Below are positions 56,901 through 64,000 of a stretch of 64,000 nt of DNA, piece by piece. Positions within the stretch are counted from its first letter, which is position 1. Every line of letters begins with the position of its first letter. The notes beneath the pieces were generated by a model, which saw only the letters and a list, made by a program, of their open reading frames with translations, did not search any database and was not told where the DNA came from. A program made the position numbers and the translations under genes. Origin of the DNA: Flavobacterium keumense (lineage in GTDB: Bacteria > Bacteroidota > Bacteroidia > Flavobacteriales > Flavobacteriaceae); NCBI RefSeq assembly GCF_029866485.1, contig NZ_CP092332.1, positions 2,170,001-2,234,000 on the forward strand, given 5' to 3'.

Positions 56901-58937
56901 ATTATCTGTCCAATACGTATAGTCCAAATTGGATTCAGAGCCTGTTGTCACTGAAGCATCTAATAAATCGACAACTTTAGGAGCACAAACAGGTGTTGGA
57001 TTTTTCACTACAAATCTTGGCAAAGGAGCTATAGTTATCTCTCTATTTTCCGCTACTGTAATTCCACATTCATTTGTTATTGACAAAGAAATAGTATGGG
57101 TCCCTGGAAGATAACTTACCGTTGGACTTTCATCAGTTGAAGTAGCTGGTGTTCCTCCTGGAAAACTCCAAGCATAGGTTACGTTTCCTGTTGATGCACA
57201 ATTCTTTATTGTAGCGGTAGGATGAACTACACTAACAGCTCCTTCTTTTTCTTGACAAATAGAAGCTATAGAATTGATTATTACTTCCGCCCTTTTATTT
57301 ACTTTAACTTCCTGTGATGAAGAAGTAACTGAACCACAAACGTTAATTGCCGAAAGTTGTATAGTGTAAATACCAGAATTTTCAAAATGAAAAGAAGGGT
57401 GTATTGATTTATTATCAGTAGAATTTGTATAAGCCCACCCAGGGGTGTCTATACTACAAATTCCGCTTGTATAGGATACTGTCCATAAATAAGAAGGGAC
57501 AGCTGCTATATTCGTATTTATAGTAGCATTAGTTGCGTTTATAGCTAATGGACTACATCCAACAGTTGTGTCTAAAGAAAAACTAGGAACCAAAGGAGCA
57601 TCAACGGTAATGGTTGTAGTCGTCTCTGAAACACCACATCGATTACCAACACGCATTTTTATAGTATAAGTCCCTGCAACGGTAAATGTTGGGCAAATGA
57701 TAGCACTTCCCTTATCCCATAAACCTATCGAATTAGAACCATAATCTTTCCCGAGTATACTACCTGAGGGTAATGTAAATCCAGTTGAGGGTGTTATGAC
57801 CCAAACAGTTGCAGGGGTTGAGTTACAAGAAGCATTCCCGCTAGCTACTTCAACTGAACCTGTTGACGAATTTTGAATGCACACAGTACTATTTAAACAA
57901 CTATTTAAAGGTGCAGTAATTGCTGCTTTGGGAGGAGAGGAAACAAAAATAGGCCCCACACTAACCACAGCAGTACCACAAGGGTTAATAGCCTTTACAG
58001 TACCCGAAAAAGAATTAGAAATTGAAGACGATCCACTTACATAAGTATAACCACAAGAATTTTTATCAAATTTATGCGTGATTTGAGCAGGCAAGTTAGC
58101 TTGCGTATAACGTTCGGCATCAGTACCATCACTAAAACTAACCTCATAGGTTGTTCCGGGAGGATTATTTGTAGTACCAGACAAAGGAAACGACAATGTT
58201 TCCCCTACACAAATATCAGCATTTAAAGCTGCAGTAAATCCTACAGCAGGATTACTGCCTAAAAAAACCTTATATGTTTGCGTTGCGGTACATCCAGCGC
58301 TATTAGTTACAGTATAAATCAATGTATAATAACCCACATTATAGGTGTGCTTTTTAGAAGTCCAAGAATTTAACGTTTCTGTTGTTCCGTCTCCCCAATC
58401 AATTGTGTAAGATGTATTAGTACTTGTAGTTGTGGATGCATTAACAAATTCAAATTCAGAGGCAGAGTTGCCACAAATTTTGAATACTGTATTTCCATCA
58501 AACTCAAACTTTCCGGTACCGTTTATCTGAGTGTTTGGATAGGGCGTAGTATTGACAGTTACATTAACAGATTCATTTATTAAAGTAACTATTCCAGTGG
58601 CATCTTTATAAGAAATTAAGTTGTAAATAAAAGTACCTGCAGTAGTTGTAGGAACTTCTATTTTGGCAGTATTTTTGTCAGAAGATAGTACCATAGAGTC
58701 TCCTCCATTAACGTTATAAACAAAATCACAGGCGGTGGTACTTGTAGAAGCTGTAAAAGTAATTACGGGTTTAGGAGCATTTAAACAAACTGAATTAGTA
58801 GATATAGTTATAGGAGATACTGAAGTAGGTAATTGATTTAAATTATATAAAATACGAGGAACATTATATTCAAAAGCATATATTACTTGAGCTATAAATA
58901 AAAAAATCAAAATAAAACTTATACTCTTTTTATTCAT
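53922..58937 (-). CDS. T9SS-exported PKD/Ig/SprB-repeat surface protein, 1671 aa
   Basis: The signal peptide (ISFILIFLFIAQVIYAFEY) is followed by PKD-type domains (IDWGDGTTETLNSWTSKKHTY near residue 180; several more to about 640). Four Ig-like units follow, with YEWYINT/YQWYKNT/YQWYSNT and YYYxVIS motifs (about 780-1130). Three or four SprB repeats come next (IKCSGANDASIALNITGGTA, ISCHGANNGSITVAIIGGQA, FDCTNANSGSINLLVAGGTA). A last PKD domain (VAWDFGDGSVSTEISPSHSY) and the gliding-motility-associated/T9SS type B C-terminus (VPNAFSPNNNKLNDTFRPVF ... GPFILAR) close the chain. It lies 23 bp after the receiver-like gene and 3 bp before porP. It is probably an SprB-like adhesin. The name SprB itself is not assigned. 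Confidence 0.9.
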   Translation of the reverse strand: MNKKSISFILIFLFIAQVIYAFEYNVPRILYNLNQLPTSVSPITISTNSVCLNAPKPVITFTASTSTTACDFVYNVNGGDSMVLSSDKNTAKIEVPTTTAGTFIYNLISYKDATGIVTLINESVNVTVNTTPYPNTQINGTGKFEFDGNTVFKICGNSASEFEFVNASTTTSTNTSYTIDWGDGTTETLNSWTSKKHTYNVGYYTLIYTVTNSAGCTATQTYKVFLGSNPAVGFTAALNADICVGETLSFPLSGTTNNPPGTTYEVSFSDGTDAERYTQANLPAQITHKFDKNSCGYTYVSGSSSISNSFSGTVKAINPCGTAVVSVGPIFVSSPPKAAITAPLNSCLNSTVCIQNSSTGSVEVASGNASCNSTPATVWVITPSTGFTLPSGSILGKDYGSNSIGLWDKGSAIICPTFTVAGTYTIKMRVGNRCGVSETTTTITVDAPLVPSFSLDTTVGCSPLAINATNATINTNIAAVPSYLWTVSYTSGICSIDTPGWAYTNSTDNKSIHPSFHFENSGIYTIQLSAINVCGSVTSSSQEVKVNKRAEVIINSIASICQEKEGAVSVVHPTATIKNCASTGNVTYAWSFPGGTPATSTDESPTVSYLPGTHTISLSITNECGITVAENREITIAPLPRFVVKNPTPVCAPKVVDLLDASVTTGSESNLDYTYWTDNNATSSLVKPYQISVSGTYYIKATHKLTGCSLIKPVEVIVNPITTITGDLEMCLGGTAVQLQTNPVNALVAPWASTDTSVATISDSGFINSVAVGHTDIIYTDNKGCQSSKTFYVNALVTIKKNPQASQTVCLGGTIDPLVVDYNGGAGTPKYEWYINTVSSNTGGTLISSATSLSYTPPAFTTVGKYYYYAVISLSSSGCGIAKSNPAEVIVVDNISVTNQPMLAQTLCRDTSAHELKVSVSGGAGTSYQYQWYKNTTNTITGARKIPFEEFESYTPPTLEVGESYYYCTITQINKGCEVISQPAKVEIVLPPTISEQPLSDGVCLDAIAKDLKVSYSNGAGTPQYQWYSNTIDSNVSGILIAGATNSNFIPPSNVLSKKYYYCVISFLDSGCNEITSNTAQITVSTYPIIGSIETFSCSGEKILVIPSESSGNVIPSGTTYTWTYPQINSINITGAQTESIGQENFQQNLINSGLSTANAVYTVTPNANGCIGADFKVTVVVNPEIKVNVVTSPIKCSGANDASIALNITGGTAPYQTSWSNLGGGVSQDNLAAGEYQVSVTDSKNCIKNVTITIPEPPLFRIDTAVKEISCHGANNGSITVAIIGGQAPIQLVWEDSPLAGKDRNNLKPGIYKVSVTDGSKCTLTKTFLLVDPQELVLTANTIDAFDCTNANSGSINLLVAGGTAPFSYQWSNGAKTEDVSALSAGNYSITVTDSRGCVKQESYSVTRQDPIVIKVQTNNEFDCETRFVKQTFVAQTSGGIAPYKYNWLSGEVSGLNNEIMTTNQNGIVVLKVQDGLGCESNYSLNVKIPILGYPNFTTNSIGLSTYGIYSIKDPIEFVNNSSGDFESVAWDFGDGSVSTEISPSHSYLKEGSYTITQIVDYPFGCNYSYTTTIKVDKGYEVVVPNAFSPNNNKLNDTFRPVFKGLSTIKMEVFNTWGGLLYSEEGTSLQGWTGEINNRFVESGNYYYKVVATTFYGDVKEFSGPFILAR

Positions 58938-58960
58938 AGTACAACGAATACTTTAAAGTT

Positions 58961-59323
58961 TTATCCAAAAATTGATCGTATACAGTTATAAAATTCCATA
59001 TTTAAGTTAGACTTGCCAGACATATCAACAACAAAAAAAGAATCTATTTTTTTAATTTTTTTTAAGATATTTAGATTCTCTGAACCAACAACAATAGGGC
59101 AAGGACAATTAGAATTTTTTAATTTTAAAAGTTCAAGTATGTCTCTGTAATCATAAAGAACTACAAAAAACAAATTAATCCCTGTTATATTTTCATCATC
59201 TTTTGAAACAAATGTTGATTTTAAGTGATTAAGTGAAAATTTATTTTTTCTCAGACCATCAAATAGAAATGAATACTTCTCTTTTTTGTCTACTAATAAT
59301 ATTTTGCAACGTGAATTTGACAT
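58961..59323 (-). CDS. Degenerate receiver-like protein, 120 aa
   Basis: The start CKILLVDKKEKYSFLFDGLR resembles strand 1 and helix 1 of a response-regulator receiver. In true receivers the acidic pair follows as DDE; here it is DKK. The strand-3 position (NLFFVVLYDYRD) and the strand-4 position (PIVVGSENLN) look similar to a receiver, but no clear phospho-Asp/Thr/Lys set is present. It may be a pseudo-receiver acting without phosphorylation. It is 23 bp upstream of the 1671-aa surface protein and 48 bp downstream of the 81-aa ORF on the same strand, so a regulatory role for that operon is a reasonable guess only. Confidence 0.6.
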   Translation of the reverse strand: MSNSRCKILLVDKKEKYSFLFDGLRKNKFSLNHLKSTFVSKDDENITGINLFFVVLYDYRDILELLKLKNSNCPCPIVVGSENLNILKKIKKIDSFFVVDMSGKSNLNMEFYNCIRSIFG

Positions 59324-59371
59324 AATACTAAACTTTAATTTTAAAACGTTAATCCAAAAAATCCTTTATAT

Positions 59372-59617
59372 TTAAGCCACTATTTTTGTATTGAAAAATT
59401 CTTCAATTATTAAATTATCGTTTTCCTTTGAACCGATTTTTAAAGTCGAACTTTCTCCATAACACTTTGCTGAAAATTTATTTATTTTCTTATCATAACT
59501 AATAATCACGAAACCTGCTGATAAAACATGAACTAATACATCACTATGTAATATGTTTGTATCAAATAAAATTGGAATATTTTCCTTACTTACAACGTAT
59601 TTCAATACTTTAATCAT
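59372..59617 (-). CDS. Small protein of unknown function, 81 aa
   Basis: The protein MIKVLKYVVSKENIPILFDT continues with VLVHVLSAGFVIISYDKKIN and a C-terminal half with CYGESSTLKIGSKENDNLII. It has no signal peptide or membrane span and looks like a compact alpha/beta protein. Close spacing to its neighbours (26 bp after the 304-aa gene, 48 bp before the receiver-like gene) makes it part of the adhesin operon. I do not recognise a family. Confidence 0.6.
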   Translation of the reverse strand: MIKVLKYVVSKENIPILFDTNILHSDVLVHVLSAGFVIISYDKKINKFSAKCYGESSTLKIGSKENDNLIIEEFFNTKIVA

Positions 59618-59643
59618 ATCAATTAATTTTAAGAATTAAAAAA

Positions 59644-60558
59644 TCAATGTTTTTTTTCAGATATATAACTCAGTAACTCTTTGTTATTTTTAAGAACAAA
59701 AAAATCAACCAAACAATTTAAAGCAAATTGTTTTGTATCATTATTTTTAGAGAATCTTTCAAATACTACATCAGCACTTCTTTTAAACTCCTTTTGCATT
59801 TCATCCTCACTAAAAGGATGATGTTTAGAAATATCATAAACATAATTCAAGTAATTATTTATTTGTTCTGTATACAAAGGTGTATTAATCAATTTAGGAT
59901 TATTTGTATCAATCCCTTCCCAATAATAATCATGTCGTAAAAAATCTCGAACAACTGGTTTTTTTCTTAAATTAGAAAAGTAATAAGGATTATTAGCAAC
60001 TATCAATCCTGCCCAATTATCAGAATTATTTTTAACAAAATTTGAAAAAATTTTATAATACTGTCGTCTTTCTTTTTGGTAATACCTTAAAATTTTATTG
60101 TCTAATTGAGAAGGGAATAGTGCAAAAAAATCAAATAAATTATTCAATCTCGCAACTCTAATTTGTGTCTGATTAAGATATTCATACCATTTTATATTAA
60201 TAACTGACTCTTTAAAAATTGGCAAGGGTTGATAAAAAAAATTGCCTTTTTTAAGTTCAACACATATAGTTTTTTCATTATTATCTATTATAAAATCCGT
60301 CTTAATTGATTTTTCATTTATATACTGAAGATAATATATACCTGGCTCAATTTTTTCTGAAAGCGAAAAAGAAAAACTTTTACCTGATATGTTTTTTTCA
60401 ACAATTGGCACTTTTTTATTATATGCAAATAAGCTAACCTTAGAAACATTAAAATCCCCTTGAAAGCTCCCTTTAATTATTATACTATCCTGCTTTACTT
60501 TACCAAAGGAAAATAGAGAAAATAAAATACCAAATAAAAACAATAGAATAGATTTCAT
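59644..60558 (-). CDS. Secreted DUF4369-like protein without thioredoxin domain, 304 aa
   Basis: The N-terminus has a signal peptide (ILLFLFGILFSLFSFGKVKQ). Residues 25-110 follow the DUF4369-type beta-rich pattern (IIIKGSFQGDFNVSKVSLFA, GIYYLQYINEKSIKTDFIID) found before thioredoxin-like domains in Bacteroidetes. The rest (about 110-304) is helical, and no CxxC thioredoxin motif follows. It is therefore probably a periplasmic or surface helper protein that lost, or never had, the redox domain. As first gene of the likely operon 60558-52926 it could belong to the surface-protein system, but the role is unknown. Confidence 0.6.
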   Translation of the reverse strand: MKSILLFLFGILFSLFSFGKVKQDSIIIKGSFQGDFNVSKVSLFAYNKKVPIVEKNISGKSFSFSLSEKIEPGIYYLQYINEKSIKTDFIIDNNEKTICVELKKGNFFYQPLPIFKESVINIKWYEYLNQTQIRVARLNNLFDFFALFPSQLDNKILRYYQKERRQYYKIFSNFVKNNSDNWAGLIVANNPYYFSNLRKKPVVRDFLRHDYYWEGIDTNNPKLINTPLYTEQINNYLNYVYDISKHHPFSEDEMQKEFKRSADVVFERFSKNNDTKQFALNCLVDFFVLKNNKELLSYISEKKH

Positions 60559-60602
60559 TTTAAATAAAGTTAAATACCATGTTTAATAAGATGTTTTATT
60601 AT

Positions 60603-60795
60603 TAAAAAAAACGGGCAAAACCTGCCCGTTTTTAATTTATTACCTTAAAATTTAAAAACATATCCCTTGTTATGTCTTCGAGGTAAATAATTAAAGTAAC
60701 AAACTTACTCACTTGTAATTCAAACAAAAATTACGCGCACCCCACATGCTAGCAAGTAAAATAATCTCAAATCTTAAAAGTTGAAAAATATTTGA
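60603..60795 (-). ncRNA. Candidate small RNA unit (about 190 nt), promoter and terminator bounded
   Basis: On the minus strand a TAATTTTG box (60799-60806) precedes a start near 60792. A strong GC-stem terminator with eight T ends it near 60603. The inside has hairpin-forming stretches (GTAATT-TTTGTTTG-AATTAC and AGTAA-GTTTG-TTACT). A 12-codon ORF (MWGARNFCLNYK) is also present, so a leader peptide is possible. The 190-nt size would suit a 6S-like RNA, but no long end-to-end stem was evident to me. Evidence is positional only. Confidence 0.4.
60606..60634 (-). terminator. Strong rho-independent terminator (minus strand)
   Basis: CGGGCA pairs with TGCCCG around an AAACC loop, extended by A/T pairs. 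On the minus strand it is followed by a run of eight T. Confidence 0.85.
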
Positions 60796-60798
60796 ATA

Positions 60799-60806
60799 CA
60801 AAATTA
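60799..60806 (-). promoter_or_regulatory. Putative -7 box (TAATTTTG) for the candidate small RNA
   Basis: TAnnTTTG match on the minus strand. A TTG lies about 13 nt upstream, closer than the usual -33 spacing. Confidence 0.4.
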
Positions 60807-60914
60807 CATTAGTAAAAAACAAGAAGCTTGCTTATTAATTAGTTAAAAAGCGTATTATTTACTTTATTTTATTTTAACGAAAACAATTCAATCTAATAAT
60901 AATCTAATAACAAA

Positions 60915-60945
60915 AAAAAATGACCCGAAAAGGGCCTTCTTTTAA
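60915..60945 (-). terminator. Terminator of the response-regulator operon
   Basis: On the minus strand GGCCC, loop TTTTC and GGGTC precede a run of ten T, 20 nt after the AraC-type regulator's stop codon. One G-T pair is needed in the stem. Confidence 0.65.
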
Positions 60946-60965
60946 AATTAATTATTCTAGAAAAA

Positions 60966-61724
60966 TTAAGTAATCCTAAACTTTTTAGAGAAAATTTTTC
61001 TATATTGATCTGGTGTGTAGTTTGTTTCTCTTTTAAAAATTTTAGAAAAATTACTATAACTTAAAAACCCTAAGTCAACTGAAATATCAACTAAAGAATA
61101 AACATCATCTACTATTAATTCTTTAGCTTTCTGAATTTTTTTCTTTAGAATATACTGATAAGGAGTAGTCCCTAAATATTTATTAAAAATCCTAATGAAA
61201 TGTAAATGATTGTATTTAGTCATTGAAGACAATATTTTTACATCAATTTTATGTTCAATATTTTCATTAATATAATTAACTACTTCTTTCAATACGAAAG
61301 GAACATATTCAGCCTCTTCATCTTTATTCAGTTCTTTCTGTTTGTTTTTAAAATTGTGCAAAACTACCGACACTGTAGTTCTAATATCACTAGATTTAAA
61401 TGGTTTAATAATTATACCATCAGGGTTCGTATCTTTTATCCTGTCCAACGTTACGTTGTCAGAAGAAGAAGTAATATATACAAATGGAATTGTGTGTGTT
61501 TTCCTGAGATATTCACCTAAATGTATTCCATCCTTATCGTGCTTCAAGTTAATATCTAACAGCACTAAATTTGGATTATATATTTCAATTGCTTCAATAG
61601 CCTGTTCTACACTAGTAATATTCATAATCACCTTGTATCCTTCTTTTTCCAGAACCATACTAATATCTTTGGCAATTAACAATTCATCTTCAACAACAAT
61701 GATCGTAGGTGTCATAATTTCCAT
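60966..61724 (-). CDS. Response regulator with receiver and AraC-type DNA-binding domain
   Basis: The 252-residue protein has an intact receiver domain (residues 6-125): acidic pair in VVEDE (D13), phospho-acceptor Asp57 in LVLLDINL, Thr/Ser85 in YITSSSD and Lys107 in IIKPF. The second half (about 140-252) is an AraC-type double helix-turn-helix: YNHLHFIRIFNKYLGTTPYQ, KAKELIVDDVYSLVDISVDL, GFLSYSNFSKIFKRETNYTP. It lies 8 bp downstream of the sensor kinase gene, so they form a two-component operon. Its targets may include the neighbouring surface-protein operon. Confidence 0.94.
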   Translation of the reverse strand: MEIMTPTIIVVEDELLIAKDISMVLEKEGYKVIMNITSVEQAIEAIEIYNPNLVLLDINLKHDKDGIHLGEYLRKTHTIPFVYITSSSDNVTLDRIKDTNPDGIIIKPFKSSDIRTTVSVVLHNFKNKQKELNKDEEAEYVPFVLKEVVNYINENIEHKIDVKILSSMTKYNHLHFIRIFNKYLGTTPYQYILKKKIQKAKELIVDDVYSLVDISVDLGFLSYSNFSKIFKRETNYTPDQYRKIFSKKFRIT

Positions 61725-61732
61725 TATTATAT

Positions 61733-63676
61733 TTAGTTATTTACTTCTTCAAAATTTATTTTATAAAATGTCCCTGGTCTCTCTAATCTAATAAGATTAC
61801 CATTTAATTGCATTGCTAAAAGATTAACTAATTCTAAACCAATAGAAATTGAACCGTCAGATTTGTTTCGACTTCCACATCCATTATCTCCAAAAATTAA
61901 TTCAAATTTATTATTATCCAATTTATTTATTTCCAAATAAATAATTCCATCTTCCTTATCTTTAAATGCATATTTAATTGCATTACAAGACAGCTCACTA
62001 ATTATAAGACCTAATGAAATTGAGGTTTGAATATTAAATCGGTTTTCGTTTGCAACAATTTCATATTTAATTTTACCAATCTCCGAAAAGCTATCCAATA
62101 TACAAGAAACCAATTCGTCTGTATATGTCTGAAAATCAACTTTGTCTAAATTTTCAGTCATATACAAATTTTGATGGATTAATGCAATTGACGAAATTCT
62201 ATTTTGACATTTATCTAAAAACTCAGAAACTGAAACATTTGGAGATTCATTTGCTTGAATATTTAAAATACTTGAAACCAATTGTAAATTATTTTTAACT
62301 CTATGGTGTATTTCTTTTAATAAAAGTTCTTTCTCTCTCAATGATTTATTCAACAACTCGTTACTATTTTCTAGTTTTTCGTTTTTGTATTTTAATATTT
62401 GTGACACTTTAATTCTAATTCTATAGATATAATAGACAAAAATCAAAATGACCATTAAAATTATAGATACAATAATTGAATTCCTTAAAAATTCTTTTTG
62501 TTTTTTAATTTCTAAATCATTTTTTAATTCTTTAATTTTTAAATTTTGAATTTTAAACTCATTATCTTTTACACTATATAATACTTGCAATTCGTTTAAA
62601 TTATCTTTTTGATTTAAAATTAATTGTTCAATTTTTTTTTCCTGAAAAATACGTTGGCTCTCAAACGCTTCCTTATATCTATGCAATTTGTATTCTAAGT
62701 TTGAAATATCTTCATAAGTTTTCGAATCTACTTCTTTAAATTTTAAATTCTTTCGACATGATTCTAATGCTAACTCATATTGCTTATAAGCAGTCCATAT
62801 ATTAGATTTGATACTATTTATATATTTTAAACTATTCTCAACCTCAGGATCTGTTAAATATTTTGGAATTTCTTTTTCTATACTTCTAATCAATTTTGTT
62901 GCTTCAAAATTATTTCCTAATTTTTGATATGCGTCAGCTTTAATCAATTTAATTTCAATTAATATTATTAAAGTAAAATCAGTTTTTTCAATTAAATTTA
63001 TTGCTGTATTAGAAAAACGAATTGCTTCAACGTACTTATTAATTCTAATTAAGTTTTTCGCCATGTAAAAATTAAAAACAATTTGATATTCTGGAGCGCT
63101 TTTTAATTCGTCTGGCAATTCATCAATTTCTTTAACATATTTTATTGATTCAGAATAATTTTCTAAATAAAAATATACATCTCCAATAAAAAGGTTGCAC
63201 TGTGCTATTCCATGAAAATTCTTAGTTTTTTGAAAACCATTTAATGCAATTTTTGCATACATTATCGCTCTTTTGTAATTTTTAGTTTCAAAATAATACT
63301 CAGCAATAAAAAAATATAAGTCTCCTAATCCAGATAAATTAGAAAATGATTTAAATAATTTCACTTTGTTTTGAGCTAACTGAAAAGCTTCATAACCTCG
63401 ACCATCATTTTTTAGAAACATACATAGTCTTGAAATTGAATTTAAATAATCATCAAATTTTTTATCCTCATAAAACTCTTTACAGGCCTTTTTTGAATAT
63501 GCTATAGCTAATTTATAATCTGATTTTGAATATTTTATAAACGCAGTATTATAATAAAAATCCCCCATTGCAGACTTTAAATTATATTTCTTAGCATTAT
63601 TGTAAATAATGGTATTGTATCTAATAGCCTTTGTTTCATCCTTATATAAATTATCATTAAATAGTTGCAAATACAA
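61733..63676 (-). CDS. TPR-containing sensor histidine kinase (HisKA_2/HATPase), frame broken at the N-terminus
   Basis: From a TTG at 63676 the protein is 647 residues. It has tetratricopeptide-like helical repeats over about 1-340, a coiled coil, and one membrane span (IIVSIILMVILIFVYYIYRI, about 397-417). A HisKA_2-type dimerisation/phospho-acceptor box follows, EIHHRVKNNLQLVSSILNIQ, then a HATPase domain with ELSCNAIKYAF and FGDNGCGS. The kinase core is complete. No signal peptide is present in this frame. A signal-peptide-bearing 39-codon frame lies directly upstream in the other frame (63678-63797), so the true protein is likely about 686 residues with a periplasmic TPR sensor. It forms an operon with the AraC-type regulator. 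Confidence 0.9.
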   Translation of the reverse strand: MYLQLFNDNLYKDETKAIRYNTIIYNNAKKYNLKSAMGDFYYNTAFIKYSKSDYKLAIAYSKKACKEFYEDKKFDDYLNSISRLCMFLKNDGRGYEAFQLAQNKVKLFKSFSNLSGLGDLYFFIAEYYFETKNYKRAIMYAKIALNGFQKTKNFHGIAQCNLFIGDVYFYLENYSESIKYVKEIDELPDELKSAPEYQIVFNFYMAKNLIRINKYVEAIRFSNTAINLIEKTDFTLIILIEIKLIKADAYQKLGNNFEATKLIRSIEKEIPKYLTDPEVENSLKYINSIKSNIWTAYKQYELALESCRKNLKFKEVDSKTYEDISNLEYKLHRYKEAFESQRIFQEKKIEQLILNQKDNLNELQVLYSVKDNEFKIQNLKIKELKNDLEIKKQKEFLRNSIIVSIILMVILIFVYYIYRIRIKVSQILKYKNEKLENSNELLNKSLREKELLLKEIHHRVKNNLQLVSSILNIQANESPNVSVSEFLDKCQNRISSIALIHQNLYMTENLDKVDFQTYTDELVSCILDSFSEIGKIKYEIVANENRFNIQTSISLGLIISELSCNAIKYAFKDKEDGIIYLEINKLDNNKFELIFGDNGCGSRNKSDGSISIGLELVNLLAMQLNGNLIRLERPGTFYKINFEEVNN

Positions 63677-63677
63677 T

Positions 63678-63797
63678 TTATGTTTCCCCTGGACTTATTT
63701 TCCCAGCCCTTAGTTGAGTAATCAAACTATCAATATTTATTTTTTGTGAATATATTTGAAAGCAAGTAAAAAAAAAGAATATATATATAATTCTCAT
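63678..63797 (-). pseudogene. Signal-peptide 5' exon of the sensor kinase, out of frame
   Basis: ATG 63797 opens MRIIYIFFFFTCFQIYSQ, a typical signal peptide, and continues KINIDSLITQLRAGKISPGE to TAA at 63678-63680. One base change (skipping the T of TAA, which gives ACA AAA TTG) joins it to the kinase frame as GETKLYLQLFNDN. It is either a true frameshift mutation, a sequencing error, or an unusual +1 recoding event. Confidence 0.75.
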
Positions 63798-64000
63798 GGG
63801 GTGATTTTTATTCATAATTTTAGAAGCTAGTAGATATTAAAATTGGTTAAACTAAAAAAGGCTTTTTTTTAATGTTCATTAAATAAATTCAATCATAATA
63901 TAAAAAAGCAATATTTAACTTAAAAAACATCTTATTAACACAAATTAAATATATTTAACTATTAATGTATATAAACAACAAACATATTAATTATATATAC
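63798..64000. other. AT-rich intergenic region at the window end
   Basis: No gene visible. A short A/T hairpin around 63857-63872 is too weak to call a terminator. The promoter of the two-component operon should lie here. Confidence 0.45.

Larger units (their letters stand above)
60559..60965. other. 407-bp intergenic region between the adhesin operon and the response-regulator gene
   Basis: Contains two terminators (60606-60634 and 60915-60945), a candidate small-RNA unit between them and a TAnnTTTG box at 60799-60806. No ORF of convincing length is present. Confidence 0.7.

Noticed and set aside
61342..61791. 149-codon plus-strand frame opposite the response regulator
   Set aside because: It is antisense to two clear domains and has no recognisable protein features.
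63857..63872. A-run/T-run palindrome as a terminator
   Set aside because: The palindrome leaves too small a loop and has only one or two G-C pairs.

Overview
The window looks like chromosomal DNA from a member of the Bacteroidota, most likely Flavobacterium or a close relative. The evidence is the low GC content, TAnnTTTG-type promoter boxes, PorP/SprF proteins and type IX secretion system (T9SS) type B C-terminal sorting domains, SprB repeats, a TonB-dependent receptor with a carboxypeptidase-regulatory-like N-terminus, and a tmRNA tag ending in YALAA. This is inference from sequence character; no database was searched.

Positions 1-15600 are mostly housekeeping. They hold the 5' end of an oligopeptidase B-like gene, a YbaB/EbfC nucleoid protein, a VOC-ABM fusion protein, threonine aldolase, release factor 2 with its programmed +1 frameshift, an acyl-CoA carboxylase beta subunit, a kelch protein followed by a decayed second copy of the carboxylase tail, an outer-membrane-like protein, menE with a CPBP protease, an ArsC-family protein, a TonB-type receptor, a tiny membrane protein missed by simple ORF calling, a degenerate AlaDH/saccharopine-dehydrogenase-like protein and a serine hydrolase lipoprotein.

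Positions 15596-20400 hold tmRNA (ssrA) with what looks like a small integrative element abutting its 3' end. The element has a large serine recombinase whose C-terminus is encoded antisense inside ssrA, a 47-codon ORF overlapping its start, a MerR-like protein, a zinc-ribbon ORF broken by a -1 shift at a slippery A run, about 830 bp of non-coding DNA, and an XRE regulator. A truncated, frameshifted methyltransferase-like gene lies just beyond.

Positions 21700-63800 are a large minus-strand surface-adhesin region. Three giant secreted proteins (7164, 2393 and 1671 aa) each carry a T9SS type B sorting domain, and each is followed at once by a PorP/SprF-family outer-membrane gene. The two larger ones combine modules resembling the GH54 arabinofuranosidase catalytic domain with long arrays of 90-residue Ig-like (He_PIG-type) repeats. 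The main array has 40 copies at an exact 270-bp period. The 1671-aa protein is instead PKD/Ig/SprB-repeat type and sits at the end of a likely operon with a degenerate receiver-like protein, an 81-aa protein and a secreted DUF4369-like protein. Upstream lies a two-component system: a TPR histidine kinase whose signal-peptide exon is out of frame, and an AraC-type response regulator. A terminator-bounded, promoter-preceded stretch at about 60603-60795 may encode a small RNA. The working picture is a T9SS-dependent cell-surface adhesin locus of the SprB/SprF kind, with long repeats being actively homogenised and shuffled within and between genes.
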